A DNA stretch of 64,000 nucleotides from Paraburkholderia aromaticivorans (GCF_012689525.1 NZ_CP051514.1:1-64000), one strand, 5' to 3'; positions 19,246-29,476 are shown, counted from the stretch's first letter. Made by a program: numbers and translations. Notes: generated from the letters alone by a model not told the origin.

Positions 19246-20352
19246 CTGACGAGTGCACCAAATACGGCGTGATGCGTTGTAGGGTTATGAAGACGAAAAC
19301 GGATGCCCGAAAACTGGACCAGGCGACGCAGGCGCACCTGAGGAAGATGGTGGTGCAGGCCGTGCACAATGGGATGTCGCAAACCGATGCGGCGCGGACA
19401 TACAGCGTGAGCCTGCGAGCGATAAGCCGGTGGATGAAGCAGTTGCGTGAAGGCGGATTGAGGGCGCTGCGTGCCGGCAAGCGTGGCCGCCGACCAGGAA
19501 GCGGCCATCTGACGCATACGCAGGCGGTGCGAATGCGCAAGCTGATTATTGAGCGGATGCCGGACCAGCTGGCGCTGCCGTTCTACCTGTGGACCCGTGA
19601 ATCGGTCGCACAGCTGATCGAGCTGGAGTACGGCATCAAGGTATCGAAGTGGACGGCGGGGCGATACTTGAAGGCGTGGGGCATGAGCGCGCAGAAGCCG
19701 GTGCGACGGGCGTACGAAAGAAAGGATGCAGAGATTGAGCGCTGGTTGAACGAGGACTATCCGCAGATCGCGAAAGAGGCGAAGCAGGAAGGCGCAACGA
19801 TTTACTGGGGCGACGAAATGGGGTTGCGCAGCGACCACGTCAGCGGCACCAGTTTCGCCTTGAAGGGCGAAACACCGGTGGTGCGGGCGACTGGAAAGCG
19901 TTTCAGTTGCAACATGATTTCGGCGATCACGAACCGCGGCGAACTGAGCTTCATGGTCTTCGAGGGCACGTTCACGAATGCGACGTTCATCGAGTTCATG
20001 AAGCGCATGATCAAACAGGCAACGCGCAAGATCTACCTGATCGTCGATGGTCATCCGGTCCACCGGTCCGTTGCCGCCAGAAAGTTCGCCGCCGAAAACG
20101 CGGATCGCCTCCGTCTGATCCGGTTGCCAGGCTACTGTCCCGAGTTGAACCCGGACGAGTTGTTGAATCAGGACGTGAAAACCAACGCGCTGGGCAAGAG
20201 CCGTCCGGCCAACAAACAGGAAATGATCCGGCATATCCGCAGCCACCTGCATCGTCGACAAAAGGAACCTCACGTGATTCGCAACCTGTTCAAAGAAAAA
20301 CATGTCCGCTACGCCGCTTGATCAGTTGCGCACTATTTGATGCACCTGTCAG
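19246..20352 (+). mobile_element. IS630-family insertion sequence
   Basis: An 1107-bp element. The left end CTGACGAGTGCACCAAATA at 19246-19264 and right end TATTTGATGCACCTGTCAG at 20334-20352 are imperfect inverted repeats (16 of 19 match). It is flanked on both sides by TA (19244-19245 and 20353-20354), the target duplication of IS630/mariner elements. It lies inside the mhp-like operon, immediately before the flavin reductase start codon. Confidence 0.93.
19287..20321 (+). CDS. IS630-family transposase
   Basis: A 344-residue transposase with an N-terminal double helix-turn-helix (VQAVHNGMSQTDAARTYSVS, then winged-helix SVAQLIELEYGIKVSKWTAG) and a DDE domain: Asp in IYWGDEMGLRSD, Asp in IYLIVDGHPVHRS and Glu in CPELNPDELLNQ. 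ATG 19287 was chosen as the first ATG ahead of the conserved region. It appears intact and is on the same strand as the host operon. Confidence 0.92.
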   Translation: MKTKTDARKLDQATQAHLRKMVVQAVHNGMSQTDAARTYSVSLRAISRWMKQLREGGLRALRAGKRGRRPGSGHLTHTQAVRMRKLIIERMPDQLALPFYLWTRESVAQLIELEYGIKVSKWTAGRYLKAWGMSAQKPVRRAYERKDAEIERWLNEDYPQIAKEAKQEGATIYWGDEMGLRSDHVSGTSFALKGETPVVRATGKRFSCNMISAITNRGELSFMVFEGTFTNATFIEFMKRMIKQATRKIYLIVDGHPVHRSVAARKFAAENADRLRLIRLPGYCPELNPDELLNQDVKTNALGKSRPANKQEMIRHIRSHLHRRQKEPHVIRNLFKEKHVRYAA

Positions 20353-20357
20353 TAACC

Positions 20358-20885
20358 ATGTCAGAAACCAACCAGGTCGCCGACCCGAAGCCGGCAGAAG
20401 CAAGCGTCCCGGGAGACGCCTTTCGCCACGCGCTCGGCCATTTCGCAACTGGCATCACGGTGATTTCCGCGGTCGACGCTCAAGGCAAGCCGCATGGGGC
20501 GACGGTCAGTTCGTTCTCTTCACTGTCGCTGGACCCGCCACTCATCCAGTGGAGTCTGACGACGACGTCCTATTCGTACGCCATCTTCAGTCAGGCAAAG
20601 CACTTCGCGGTGAACATTCTCGCGTCCGACCAGGAATACATCTCCCGGACTTTCTGCAAGCCAATTGACCGTTTTTCCCAAGTCGAATCGGTGGTCGGAC
20701 TGGAAGGTTTGCCTCTCGTAGCAGGTTGCCTTGGCTGGATTGAATGCAGCCTTGAACGCGAAATCGAAGCCGGCGACCACACCATTTTTGTTGGGTGCGT
20801 AATGCGCACGCGAGTGGCCGACAAATCGCCGCTGGTCCACTGGCGCGGTTGCTATCACCCGCTCGAAGTCGACTCTGTCTGTTAG
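20358..20885 (+). CDS. Flavin reductase (HpaC-like) for the HpaB-type monooxygenase
   Basis: A 175-residue flavin reductase-like protein: DAFRHALGHFATGITVISA, GATVSSFSSLSLDPPL, KHFAVNILASDQEYISRTF and PLVHWRGCYHPL, all family hallmarks. It supplies reduced flavin to the oxygenase encoded at 16795. The coding sequence is complete from ATG 20358, but the IS630 element ends five bases before it. The pre-insertion leader read TTGAGGATT-TAACC-ATG, so the original ribosome-binding site (GAGG at 19237-19240) is now more than 1.1 kb upstream. Expression may rely on a weak in-frame ATG at 20340 or on read-through from the IS. Confidence 0.9.
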   Translation: MSETNQVADPKPAEASVPGDAFRHALGHFATGITVISAVDAQGKPHGATVSSFSSLSLDPPLIQWSLTTTSYSYAIFSQAKHFAVNILASDQEYISRTFCKPIDRFSQVESVVGLEGLPLVAGCLGWIECSLEREIEAGDHTIFVGCVMRTRVADKSPLVHWRGCYHPLEVDSVC

Positions 20886-20919
20886 TCGTCGCCAACGCAA
20901 GCATTGAAGAGAGGTTTTC

Positions 20920-21753
20920 ATGTCTGACGCAACCATTGAGCGACAGCCAGCTAACGCTACGAGTATCGAAGCGCTGGCAGCTGCGATTCGCAACTGTTAC
21001 GAAACCGGGCAAACCATTGCCCCTTTGCGCTCGCGCACATTGTCCGACGATGGTGACACGGCGTACGCGATTCAGGACGCCAATACGAAGTTCTTCGAGT
21101 CACAAGGCCGCCGTCTCATTGGTCGAAAAATCGGACTTACCTCGAAGGTCGTGCAGGCACAACTGGGCGTCGACCAGCCGGACTTCGGAATGCTGTTTGC
21201 CGACATGGCCGCAGGAGAAGGTGAGCCGATTGCGGTTAGCCGCCTGCATCAGCCAAAGGTCGAAGCGGAAGTGGCCCTCATCCTGGCCGAGGACCTCGAT
21301 ATTGAGACGCCTACAGTCGCCGACCTGATTCGTGCGACGGCGTATGTCGTGCCTGCACTGGAAATTGTTGGTAGCCGGATTGCCAACTGGGACATCCGTT
21401 TTTTTGACACCGTGGCTGACAACGCTTCGTCCGGAATGTTTGTGCTGGGCGGTCCCGCTCGCCGTATCCAAGACCTGGATTTGCGCGGCCTGCAGATGAC
21501 CATGCGTCGCGAACACGATGGAGTAACCACCGGGCCGAACGTTGTATCGACTGGCAGCGGTGCAGCGTGTCTCGGGCATCCGCTTAACGCAGCTGTCTGG
21601 CTCGCAGGCGAAATCGCCCGTCGCGGCCGTCCTCTCAAAGCCGGTGACGTTGTGCTGACCGGCGCACTGGGTCCCATGGTCCCGGTCACCGCTGGTGACA
21701 CGTTTGTCGCCCAACTGTCGGGACTCGGCGAAGTCACGGCGAAATTCGTTTAA
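20920..21753 (+). CDS. mhpD: 2-keto-4-pentenoate hydratase
   Basis: A 277-residue hydratase of the MhpD/FAH superfamily: [23 protein letters not shown], metal-site carboxylates in [15 protein letters not shown] and [25 protein letters not shown], and the C-terminal [15 protein letters not shown]. It adds water to 2-hydroxypenta-2,4-dienoate to give 4-hydroxy-2-oxovalerate, the substrate of MhpE. The ATG follows AAGAGAGG. It is 34 bases downstream of the flavin reductase. Confidence 0.93.
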   Translation: MSDATIERQPANATSIEALAAAIRNCYETGQTIAPLRSRTLSDDGDTAYAIQDANTKFFESQGRRLIGRKIGLTSKVVQAQLGVDQPDFGMLFADMAAGEGEPIAVSRLHQPKVEAEVALILAEDLDIETPTVADLIRATAYVVPALEIVGSRIANWDIRFFDTVADNASSGMFVLGGPARRIQDLDLRGLQMTMRREHDGVTTGPNVVSTGSGAACLGHPLNAAVWLAGEIARRGRPLKAGDVVLTGALGPMVPVTAGDTFVAQLSGLGEVTAKFV

Positions 21754-21763
21754 GAGGTTTCAT

Positions 21764-22717
21764 ATGTCCAAAACCAAGGTAGCCATCATCGGTTCCGGCA
21801 ACATCGGTACCGACCTGATGATTAAAGTGCTTCGTCTGTCTGACGTTCTTGAGATGGGTGCATTCGTCGGCATCGACCCCGATTCCGATGGACTGAAGCG
21901 CGCCGAACGTATGGGCGTGCCTATCACAGCCGAAGGCATTGACGGCTTGACGCGCCTGTCGAATTTCGACGAAATAAAAATCGTCTTCGATGCGACGTCG
22001 GCGGGCGCTCACAAGAAGCATGACGCCGTACTGCAGTCGTTCGGGAAACGCGTAATCGACCTCACGCCAGCAGCGATTGGCCCGTTCACTGTGCCGTGCG
22101 TGAATGGCGAGCAAAACCTCGATGCCCCGAATGTCAACATGGTGACATGCGGCGGCCAGGCAACCATTCCCATTGTTGCGGCCGTGAGCGCGGTCTCGAA
22201 CGTCCCTTATGCGGAAATCGTTGCATCAATTTCGTCGCGTTCGGCGGGCCCCGGCACTCGAGCCAACATCGACGAGTTTACTGAAACAACGTCGCAGGCA
22301 ATCGAAAAAGTCGGCGGCGCCAAGCACGGCAAGGCAATCATCGTTCTGAATCCAGCCGAGCCGCCGCTCATCATGCGTGACACGGTGTATTGCCTCTGCG
22401 AAAGCACAGACGAAGAAGCGGTCACCGCATCAATTGAGGCGACGGTCGCCAAGGTCAAGTCATACGTTCCTGGTTACCGGATGAAGCAGAAGGTCCAGTT
22501 CCAGCATTACACCGACGAGAATCCGCTGTTCATCGCGGAACTGGGCCGTTCCTTTACCGGCATGAAAGTCACGGTGTTCCTCGAAGTCGAAGGCGCCGCC
22601 CATTACCTGCCCGCTTACGCCGGCAATCTCGACATCATGACTTCGGCAGCATTGGCCACGGCCGAGAGCATCGTCCGTCGCCAGAAACAAGAAAGCACCG
22701 TCGTGGAGGCCGTATGA
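21764..22717 (+). CDS. mhpF: Acetaldehyde dehydrogenase (acetylating)
   Basis: A 317-residue protein with the N-terminal NAD-binding [17 protein letters not shown], the catalytic Cys in [13 protein letters not shown] and the family segment [20 protein letters not shown]. It converts acetaldehyde, CoA and NAD+ to acetyl-CoA and forms a channelled complex with the MhpE aldolase, whose gene overlaps it by four bases. ATG 21764 follows AAGAGGTTTC and gives the standard family start; an upstream in-frame ATG would intrude into mhpD. Confidence 0.95.
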   Translation: MSKTKVAIIGSGNIGTDLMIKVLRLSDVLEMGAFVGIDPDSDGLKRAERMGVPITAEGIDGLTRLSNFDEIKIVFDATSAGAHKKHDAVLQSFGKRVIDLTPAAIGPFTVPCVNGEQNLDAPNVNMVTCGGQATIPIVAAVSAVSNVPYAEIVASISSRSAGPGTRANIDEFTETTSQAIEKVGGAKHGKAIIVLNPAEPPLIMRDTVYCLCESTDEEAVTASIEATVAKVKSYVPGYRMKQKVQFQHYTDENPLFIAELGRSFTGMKVTVFLEVEGAAHYLPAYAGNLDIMTSAALATAESIVRRQKQESTVVEAV

Positions 22718-23748
22718 GCAACGAAGTCAAATCCAAGCTGTACATCCAGGACGTAACGCTGCGCGATGGCATGCACGCGGTGCGCCATCAATACAGTCTT
22801 GACCATGTCCGTGCAATCGCCCGCGCGCTTGACGCGGCAAAGGTTGACGCCATTGAAGTCGCGCACGGTGACGGTCTTTCTGGCTCAAGCTTCAATTACG
22901 GTTTCGGCGCCTGCACAGACTGGGCGTGGATTGAGGCAACCGCAGAGGTCATCACGCACGCGAAGCTGACCACGCTGCTCATTCCGGGAATCGGCACTAC
23001 CCACGACCTCAAGCGCGCATTCGAATCGGGTGTCCGTTCGGTTCGCGTCGCCACGCATTGCACCGAAGCAGACGTCTCGAAGCAGCACATCGAATACGCC
23101 CGTGAACTCGGCATGGATGTTTCGGGCTTTCTGATGATGTCGCACATGCTGGAACCAGCCAAGCTCGCCCAGCAGGCGAAGCTCATGGAATCGTACGGTG
23201 CGCATTGCGTGTACGTCACTGACTCTGGCGGTGCCATGACCATGGATGATACCGCTGCACGTTTTCGCGCCTACGACGAAGTGCTCAAACCCGAAACGGA
23301 ACGTGGTATCCACGCACACCACAACCTCTCGCTCGGCGTGGCGAACTCGATTGTCGCTGTTCAGAACGGCGCAATCCGGGTAGATGCAAGCCTGGCGGGC
23401 ATGGGTGCTGGCGCCGGCAATGCGCCTCTCGAAGTGTTCATCGCCACAGCCGATGTTTATGGCTGGGAGCATGGCACGGACTTGTTCGCGCTGATGGACG
23501 CCGCCGAAGAGTTGGTCCGACCGCTGCAGGACCGACCGGTTCGCGTCGACCGCGAGACGCTGAGCCTTGGCTACGCGGGAGTCTATTCGAGTTTCCTGCG
23601 ACACGCTGAGACGGCTGCGCAACAGTACGGACTCGATACACGGACCATCCTCATTGAGTTGGGCAAGCGAAAAATGGTCGGTGGTCAGGAAGACATGATT
23701 GTCGACGTTGCGCTGGACCTTGTGCAACGGCAGAAAGAAGCGGCCTGA
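22714..23748 (+). CDS. mhpE: 4-hydroxy-2-oxovalerate aldolase
   Basis: A 344-residue class II aldolase of the DmpG/MhpE type: [18 protein letters not shown] with the metal and catalytic residues, [34 protein letters not shown], the metal-binding [15 protein letters not shown] and the C-terminal communication domain. It splits 4-hydroxy-2-oxovalerate to pyruvate and acetaldehyde, passing the aldehyde to MhpF. ATGA overlap with mhpF supports coupled translation. Confidence 0.95.
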   Translation: MSNEVKSKLYIQDVTLRDGMHAVRHQYSLDHVRAIARALDAAKVDAIEVAHGDGLSGSSFNYGFGACTDWAWIEATAEVITHAKLTTLLIPGIGTTHDLKRAFESGVRSVRVATHCTEADVSKQHIEYARELGMDVSGFLMMSHMLEPAKLAQQAKLMESYGAHCVYVTDSGGAMTMDDTAARFRAYDEVLKPETERGIHAHHNLSLGVANSIVAVQNGAIRVDASLAGMGAGAGNAPLEVFIATADVYGWEHGTDLFALMDAAEELVRPLQDRPVRVDRETLSLGYAGVYSSFLRHAETAAQQYGLDTRTILIELGKRKMVGGQEDMIVDVALDLVQRQKEAA

Positions 23749-23765
23749 AGCACGAAGCGGTAACG

Positions 23766-23789
23766 CACCGGGCCGTCAAGGGCCCGGTG
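23766..23789 (+). terminator. Strong GC hairpin after mhpE (possible terminator or mRNA stabiliser)
   Basis: CACCGGGCC (23766-23774) pairs perfectly with GGCCCGGTG (23781-23789) around the loop GTCAAG. No T-run follows, so it may be an attenuating or RNA-stabilising stem between mhpE and the transporter gene rather than a full terminator. Confidence 0.45.
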
Positions 23790-23829
23790 ACGAAGAATAA
23801 AAACCATCTATCGACGTTTGGAGGCAGAC

Positions 23830-25167
23830 ATGAACCAATACTTCGCTTCGAATTCCGATGCGAACCTGCTCAGAAAGCGGGCGTACCGGAAAATCTGGTG
23901 GCGCATCATCCCGTTGCTCTTCGTGTGTTACGGGATTGCTTTTATCGACCGTATCAACCTGGGGTTCACCAAGCTGCAGATGAGCGATGCCTTGGGCATC
24001 AATCCCACGTGGTATGGCATCGCGGCGGGGGCATTCTTTATTACCTATTCGTTGTGCGAGATGCCGAGCAATATCCTTCTCGCCAAATGGGGCGCACGTC
24101 GCACTTTTGTCCGCATCATGTTTCTGTGGGGTCTGGCTACTGCCGCCACGGCGTTTGTTCTGACCGTGGGACACCTCATCACCCTGCGCTTGCTCCTCGG
24201 CGCATTTGAGGCTGGCTTCTTGCCGGGCATCGTCCTCTACCTGACGTTCTGGTTTCCGGCCAGCATGCGGGCCCGGGTGACGGCTGTCATTTTCGTAGCG
24301 AACGCCGCTGCGGGTTCTATTGCCGCACCATTGAGCGGGTGGATTCTGACGTCGCTGAACGGCGCCCTCGGCCTGGCTGGATGGAAATGGGTGTTCATCG
24401 TGCAAGGATTGCCAGCATGCGTGCTCGGCATCGTCTGCTTCCTCACGTTGCGCGACCGGCCGGAAGACGCTGAATGGTTGACTGCCGAAGAAAAGGCAGC
24501 GGTCAAGGCGGACCTCGCTTCTGAAGTCGTGGTCTCGCCCGACCACTCCTTCGGCGTCTTTCGCCAGGTATTGGGTAACCCGGTGAACTACCTCGTCGCC
24601 TTCCTGTTCTTCACTGCAATCTGCAGCAACTATCTGCTGTTCTTCTGGCTGCCAACGATTGTCAAGGAAAGTGGTGTTGCATCGCTCGTGAACGTCGGAT
24701 TGCTGACTGCCATTCCGCTCGCCATGGGATTCATTGGTGCAATTGTTCTGAGCTGGAGTTCGGACTGGTTGAAGGAACGTCGCTGGCACCTCGCGCTGTG
24801 CTTCTGCCTCATTGCACTTGGCCTGATTGCCAGCACTACGACCCATTCACTGCCGTTGATGCTCATCTCGTTCGCGGTCGCGAGCTTCGCGACCGGCGCC
24901 AGTGGGCCGCTCATCTGGGCCATCCCGCCCGCGTATCTCGGTAAGAAGGCCGCACCAATTGGCATCGCTTTCATTAGCACCCTCGGGAACATTGCCGGCT
25001 TTGCGAGCCCGCCGCTGCTTGGTTACATCAAGACCACGACGGGCAGCCTGACCAATGGCGTGTTGTTGATTGCTGCTCTCTCCGCGGTTGGCGCAATTTG
25101 TATTGCCTTCGCGTTTCCGGAGCGCGTTCTGCGAGTTGCCCAAAAGGACGCCATTGAAGCAGCCTGA
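23830..25167 (+). CDS. MFS transporter, anion:cation symporter (ACS) family
   Basis: A 445-residue permease with about 12 hydrophobic segments. The ACS hallmarks are IPLLFVCYGIAFIDRINLGF (helix 1 with the D-R-x-N motif), YSLCEMPSNILLAKWGARR and GLPGIV-type helix 4 (EAGFLPGIVLYLTFWFP). A cytoplasmic loop separates the two halves near residues 200-235. ATG 23830 follows GGAGGCAGAC. ACS members take up aromatic acids and other organic anions, so import of the cluster's aromatic substrate (as MhpT in E. coli) is the likely role. Confidence 0.88.
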   Translation: MNQYFASNSDANLLRKRAYRKIWWRIIPLLFVCYGIAFIDRINLGFTKLQMSDALGINPTWYGIAAGAFFITYSLCEMPSNILLAKWGARRTFVRIMFLWGLATAATAFVLTVGHLITLRLLLGAFEAGFLPGIVLYLTFWFPASMRARVTAVIFVANAAAGSIAAPLSGWILTSLNGALGLAGWKWVFIVQGLPACVLGIVCFLTLRDRPEDAEWLTAEEKAAVKADLASEVVVSPDHSFGVFRQVLGNPVNYLVAFLFFTAICSNYLLFFWLPTIVKESGVASLVNVGLLTAIPLAMGFIGAIVLSWSSDWLKERRWHLALCFCLIALGLIASTTTHSLPLMLISFAVASFATGASGPLIWAIPPAYLGKKAAPIGIAFISTLGNIAGFASPPLLGYIKTTTGSLTNGVLLIAALSAVGAICIAFAFPERVLRVAQKDAIEAA

Positions 25168-25339
25168 GTGAACACGGGTCGACGACATTCGACTACGTCG
25201 GGCCGAATCAAATTGCACTGGAAACGGATGCGGCGTCCGAAATGGTCTCCTCGTCCCGGCGCCCGACGAGCGGGTGCGCGGCCCGCGGCCAGTGCCCATG
25301 GATGCTGTTTGTTGATTATTAAAAGCCTAGGAAGCAATT

Positions 25340-27094
25340 ATGGGAACCAACACTGAATTCGATACCGACGTGGTCATTGTCGGCTCCGGCCCGATGGGCG
25401 CCACCACAGCACTCGCGCTGGCCACGTACGGGGTTCGCGCGCATATCGTCTCGCGGTTCAACTGGCTGGCCGACACGCCACGCGCGCACATCACCAATCA
25501 GCGAACGATGGAGGTCTATCGCGACCTGCAGATTGAAGAAGAAGTGCTTCGGCACGCTACGGCGTGGGACCAGATGGGCGATAGCCTCTTCGCTACAAGT
25601 CTGGCTGGCGAGGAGCTGATTCGTCTGCGTTCGTGGGGGACTGGCGATGCGCGCCACGGCGACTACGTTCAAGGCAGCCCATGCGATGTCGTCGACATCA
25701 TCCAGCCAGAGATGGAGCCAATCCTGTTCAAAAATGCGGCTCAGCGTGGTGCTACGTTTTCGGCCAATACCGAATATCTGTCGCACGAGCAGGACGAAAA
25801 CGGTGTGACGGTGCAGCTTCAAGACCGCATCACCGGGCGTGAATATTCGATGCGCGCCAAGTACCTCGTGGGTGCCGACGGTGCGCGCTCGAAAGTTGTC
25901 GAGGAGCTTGGCCTGCAAATCGAAGGTGAGATGGCACGAGCAGGAACTGCCTACGTCATCTTTAACGCGGACCTGACGCGCTACGTGAAGCATCGCCCCA
26001 GCATACTTCACTGGATTGTCAGCCCGGATGCTGCATTCGGCGAGATTGGCCTCGGATTGCTTCGCGCCGTCAAACCTTGGACCCAGTGGATTGCGGGTTG
26101 GGGCTTCGATATATCGAAGGGTGAACCCGACCTCAGCGAGGAGACGGTTCTTAGCAAAATCCGGATTCTGGCAGGCGTGCCGGACCTCGAGGTAGAGCTA
26201 GTGCGTAGGTCAGTCTGGTACGTCAACCAGGCTTACGCAACCTCTTACTCGAAAGGACGCGTGTTCGCAGGCGGAGATGCGACTCACCGTCACCCACCTT
26301 CCAGCGGATTGGGGTTGAACACTTGCGTCCAGGATGGTTTCAATCTCGCCTGGAAGCTCGCATATGTATTGAAGGGCTACGCGGGTGGCCAACTGCTTGA
26401 GACGTATTCACCCGAGCGGGCGCCGGTCGGCAAGCAGATTGTTTTGCGCGCGAACCAGTCGCGTCTCGACTATGCACCCATCAAGGCGGTATTCAGCGTT
26501 GAGGGTGCAGAAAATCCAGTGGCGGCCGGCATCGCGCGATTCAAGGACCCCGGGCCCGAAGGCGCCAAGGCACGTCAGGCCGCTCAGGAGGCTCTTGAAC
26601 TCAAGAATCGCGAATTCAACGCACAAGGCGTTGAGATGAATCAGCGATACAGCTCTTCAGCGGTCATCCCGGACGGGCAGGTAGGCGAGGAAGAATGGAA
26701 GCGCGACCAGGAGCTCTATCTGCAGGCGACCAGCCGACCGGGCGCGAAGATTCCGCACGCGTGGCTTATTGATAAAGACGGGCATCGCGTATCCACCCTC
26801 GACGTTGCTGGTAAGGGCAAATTTACGCTTGTGACTGGTCTGTCTGGCGGGGCTTGGGTAAAGGCGGCTGACGAGCTCGATTTGCCTTTCTTGCGAACGG
26901 TTGTCACCGGCGCGAATGACGCGCAGGACCCTTACTGCGACTGGCAGCGTATTCGCGAAATTCCTGAAGCCGGTGCGCTTCTGGTTCGTCCAGACGGTTA
27001 CATCGCGTGGCGCCAGAGCGAGAACGTATTCGACGCCGCGATGGCGAAAGAGCTTCTTAAGTCCACGCTTTCGGCTGTTCTGGGCGGCGCATGA
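25340..27094 (+). CDS. FAD-dependent aromatic hydroxylase (phenol / 2,4-dichlorophenol monooxygenase type)
   Basis: A 584-residue class A flavoprotein monooxygenase. It has the Rossmann motif VVIVGSGPMGATTALAL, the DG motif in YLVGADGARSKVV and the second FAD motif GGDATHRHPPSSGLGLNTCVQD, then a C-terminal thioredoxin-like domain from about residue 430. Closest in layout to TfdB-type phenol hydroxylases; MhpA is a more distant alternative. It would ortho-hydroxylate a phenol with NAD(P)H and O2. The cluster thus has two unrelated hydroxylases. ATG follows TAGGAAG. Confidence 0.87.
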   Translation: MGTNTEFDTDVVIVGSGPMGATTALALATYGVRAHIVSRFNWLADTPRAHITNQRTMEVYRDLQIEEEVLRHATAWDQMGDSLFATSLAGEELIRLRSWGTGDARHGDYVQGSPCDVVDIIQPEMEPILFKNAAQRGATFSANTEYLSHEQDENGVTVQLQDRITGREYSMRAKYLVGADGARSKVVEELGLQIEGEMARAGTAYVIFNADLTRYVKHRPSILHWIVSPDAAFGEIGLGLLRAVKPWTQWIAGWGFDISKGEPDLSEETVLSKIRILAGVPDLEVELVRRSVWYVNQAYATSYSKGRVFAGGDATHRHPPSSGLGLNTCVQDGFNLAWKLAYVLKGYAGGQLLETYSPERAPVGKQIVLRANQSRLDYAPIKAVFSVEGAENPVAAGIARFKDPGPEGAKARQAAQEALELKNREFNAQGVEMNQRYSSSAVIPDGQVGEEEWKRDQELYLQATSRPGAKIPHAWLIDKDGHRVSTLDVAGKGKFTLVTGLSGGAWVKAADELDLPFLRTVVTGANDAQDPYCDWQRIREIPEAGALLVRPDGYIAWRQSENVFDAAMAKELLKSTLSAVLGGA

Positions 27095-27171
27095 AGTCGC
27101 TGGCTGGCCACACGGTCTGAACAGAGCACTTCGACCGATTTCAATAATTTTGTAGACGCAAGGATTTCATC

Positions 27172-28041
27172 ATGAGCACGAACACCCAACTGACGGAAGC
27201 GGGAACCAGCAAGCTTGTGCGAATCAAGGAAGGCGACCTCGACCTTCAAATTCACTACAACGACATGGGTAAAGGCGGCGAGACTGTGGTGATGTTGCAC
27301 GGCTCCGGGCCCGGAGCGAGCGGTTGGGCTAACTTCAATCGCAATCTGGAGCCGTTGGTCGAGCAAGGCTATCGGGTCATCCTGATGGACTGCCCGGGCT
27401 GGAGCAAGAGTGACCCCATTGTATGTACGGGTTCCCGTTCGGAGCTGAACGCACGCGCTCTCAAGGGGCTTCTCGATGCGATAGACGTGCAGGGTCCCGT
27501 ACACATTATCGGCAACTCAATGGGTGGTCACAGTGCGGTCGCCTTCGCACTGGTCAATCCGTCACGCGTCGGCAAGCTCATCCTGATGGGCGGCGGCACG
27601 GGCGGTCCCAGCCAGTTCGTCCCGATGCCCACCGAAGGCATCAAACTCTTGCAAGGCCTCTATCGTGAGCCGACGATTGAGAACCTCAAGAAGATGATGT
27701 ACGTGTTCGTCTACGACACGAGCAACCTGACCGAAGACCTCTTCCAGGCCCGCCTGAACAACATGCTCGCACAGAAGGAACATCTCGAAAATTTCACCAA
27801 GAGCCACGCGGCGAATCCGAAGCAGTTCCCCGATGTCGGGCACCGTCTCTCTGAGGTCAAAGCGCCGACCCTCATCATCTGGGGCCGTGACGACCGCTTC
27901 GTTCCGATGGATGTAGGCCTGCGCCTGCTGTGGGGCATGCCGAACGCTGAATTCCACATCTTCAATCGTTGTGGGCATTGGGCACAGTGGGAGCACGCTG
28001 ACAAGTTCAACCGGATGGTCCTCGACTTTCTCACGCACTGA
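27172..28041 (+). CDS. mhpC: 2-hydroxy-6-oxonona-2,4-dienedioate hydrolase
   Basis: A 289-residue C-C bond hydrolase matching the MhpC/BphD family: oxyanion region [18 protein letters not shown], nucleophile Ser in [16 protein letters not shown], Asp in [11 protein letters not shown] and His in [11 protein letters not shown]. It cleaves the MhpB product to 2-hydroxypentadienoate and a dicarboxylic acid (succinate if the substrate is 2,3-dihydroxyphenylpropionate). It is last in the cluster, 77 bases after the flavoprotein hydroxylase. Confidence 0.92.
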   Translation: MSTNTQLTEAGTSKLVRIKEGDLDLQIHYNDMGKGGETVVMLHGSGPGASGWANFNRNLEPLVEQGYRVILMDCPGWSKSDPIVCTGSRSELNARALKGLLDAIDVQGPVHIIGNSMGGHSAVAFALVNPSRVGKLILMGGGTGGPSQFVPMPTEGIKLLQGLYREPTIENLKKMMYVFVYDTSNLTEDLFQARLNNMLAQKEHLENFTKSHAANPKQFPDVGHRLSEVKAPTLIIWGRDDRFVPMDVGLRLLWGMPNAEFHIFNRCGHWAQWEHADKFNRMVLDFLTH

Positions 28042-28147
28042 TTGAGCGGTCGCGCTTAAGTTGCGGTTTTGAGGTTCATCGAGATCGTCCGACGCGTTTC
28101 GGATGGACAAGCCACCCCTGTCACATGCGCGAAGCCGTTCCAGGTCC

Positions 28148-29127
28148 ATGAAAAAAGTCAGCTATGTATTCCCAGTACTGGTGGCTGCGGCCATCCTGGC
28201 GGCATGCACGAGCGGTCGACCTGTCAGTTCAGCGCCCCAACGCATCGGGTTCGTAGCCGGTGCAGGTGGATTCCAGAAGATGGCCGTAACGAATCAGGCG
28301 TTCTTTGACGCGCTGGCCGAATCTGGCTACTCCAACGGCAAGACGCTTGACGTGATATTTCGCACGGCAGATGGTGACATGGCCCGGATGCCGTCGCTTG
28401 TGAACGAGGTCTTGAGCGAGCGAGTGGACATTCTCGTTGTATCTTCGTCACCCGGATGCGCTGCGGCGAAGGCGGCGACGACGACCGTACCTGTCCTCTG
28501 CATTTCAGTGCAGGATGACCCCGTCAAAGCTGGACTCACCCAGAGTTTGACTTCTCCTTCGGGAGATATTGTTGGGGTTCACAGTTATCTCGCCGACGGA
28601 TTTCGCAACAACTCGACTGGCTGGGTCGATTCGTCCCGCATCTGACGACACTGGCTGTACTTTACAACCCGCAGAATGCAACCCATGTCAGGTTGCTCTC
28701 CGAATGGACCGAGCTCGCAGGCAAGCGCTCAGTGCGAATCGTGCTCATGCCTGTCGTCAAAGCTGGGGACATCGACGTGGCAGTCAAGAATGCCATTCGT
28801 CAAAATGCACAGATAGCGATTGGCCTGCTGGGCGCCGACACCTACGCACCCAGAAAAAATATTGCAGAGAGCGCCAGTGCAAACCACTTCCCCATCGCAA
28901 TGGACACCCCTGGCGGATATACCCAGATGGGCGGCGTAGCAACCGTTGGAGTCGACATCGTACCGCTCTACCGGAAGGGCACATTGGACCTGATGGTACC
29001 AATGCTTCGGGGAAAGCGCCCTTCAGACCTCGCATGGATTGGTCCAGACAAGGTAACGGTGAAAGTGAATCGAACAGTGGCACAGACCTTCGGACTGACC
29101 GTCCCAGTTGATGCAGCAGTCGAATGA
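28148..29127 (+). pseudogene. ABC transporter substrate-binding lipoprotein (TrpX-like), frameshifted
   Basis: The start ATG 28148 gives a lipoprotein signal peptide (YVFPVLVAAAILAAC, lipobox Cys) and the first lobe (RIGFVAGAGGFQKMAVTNQAFF, DILVVSSSPGCAAAKAAT). After DGF near 28606 the frame should continue QQLDWLGRFVPHLTTLAVLY, which is present one base out, and it runs to 29127 in the shifted frame (second lobe AIGLLGADTYAPRKN, GGVATVGVDIVPLYRKG). One base is missing near 28608. Restored length would be about 325 residues. No permease or ATPase gene is visible, so the transporter context is lost too. Confidence 0.82.
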
Positions 29128-29260
29128 AGTCATAGCTCTTCGCTCGCTAATCCTGCGGTCCCTGAATTGCGCGGCCGAGGTTATTCGAACATCGATTTGA
29201 GATTTCTTGCCCTGCTGCATTGGGATGGGAAGAATCGGACATCATGTTCGGGAGCTCAAC

Positions 29261-29476
29261 ATGAAAATCGTTGTCATTGGTGCAGGAGCAGTTGGCTCCT
29301 ACTTCGGCCGCTCTGGCACTCGCCGGCCACGACGTCACATTCGGCGTACGCGATACCTCACGCAGTGCGATTGAATCCGCTGGAATCTGGCTGAGCGGGC
29401 CGCGAGGCAACTTTCAAGTGAGAAGTGTCAACCACACGGAGAGGCCTGAGCATGTCACTGACGCCGATATTGTTAT
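29261..29476 (+). pseudogene. 5' part of 2-dehydropantoate 2-reductase-like gene, frameshifted and split by an IS
   Basis: The start KIVVIGAGAVGSYFG is the NADP-binding motif of the PanE/ApbA family. Right after it the frame is broken: ALALAGHDVTFGVRDTSR continues one reading frame over, so the gene carries a +1 (or -2) shift near 29307. The reading then runs to the left end of an IS5-family element at 29477. The 3' part resumes at 30642. The reductase may act on a ketopantoate-like acid; panE-like paralogues are common beside catabolic genes. Confidence 0.85.
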
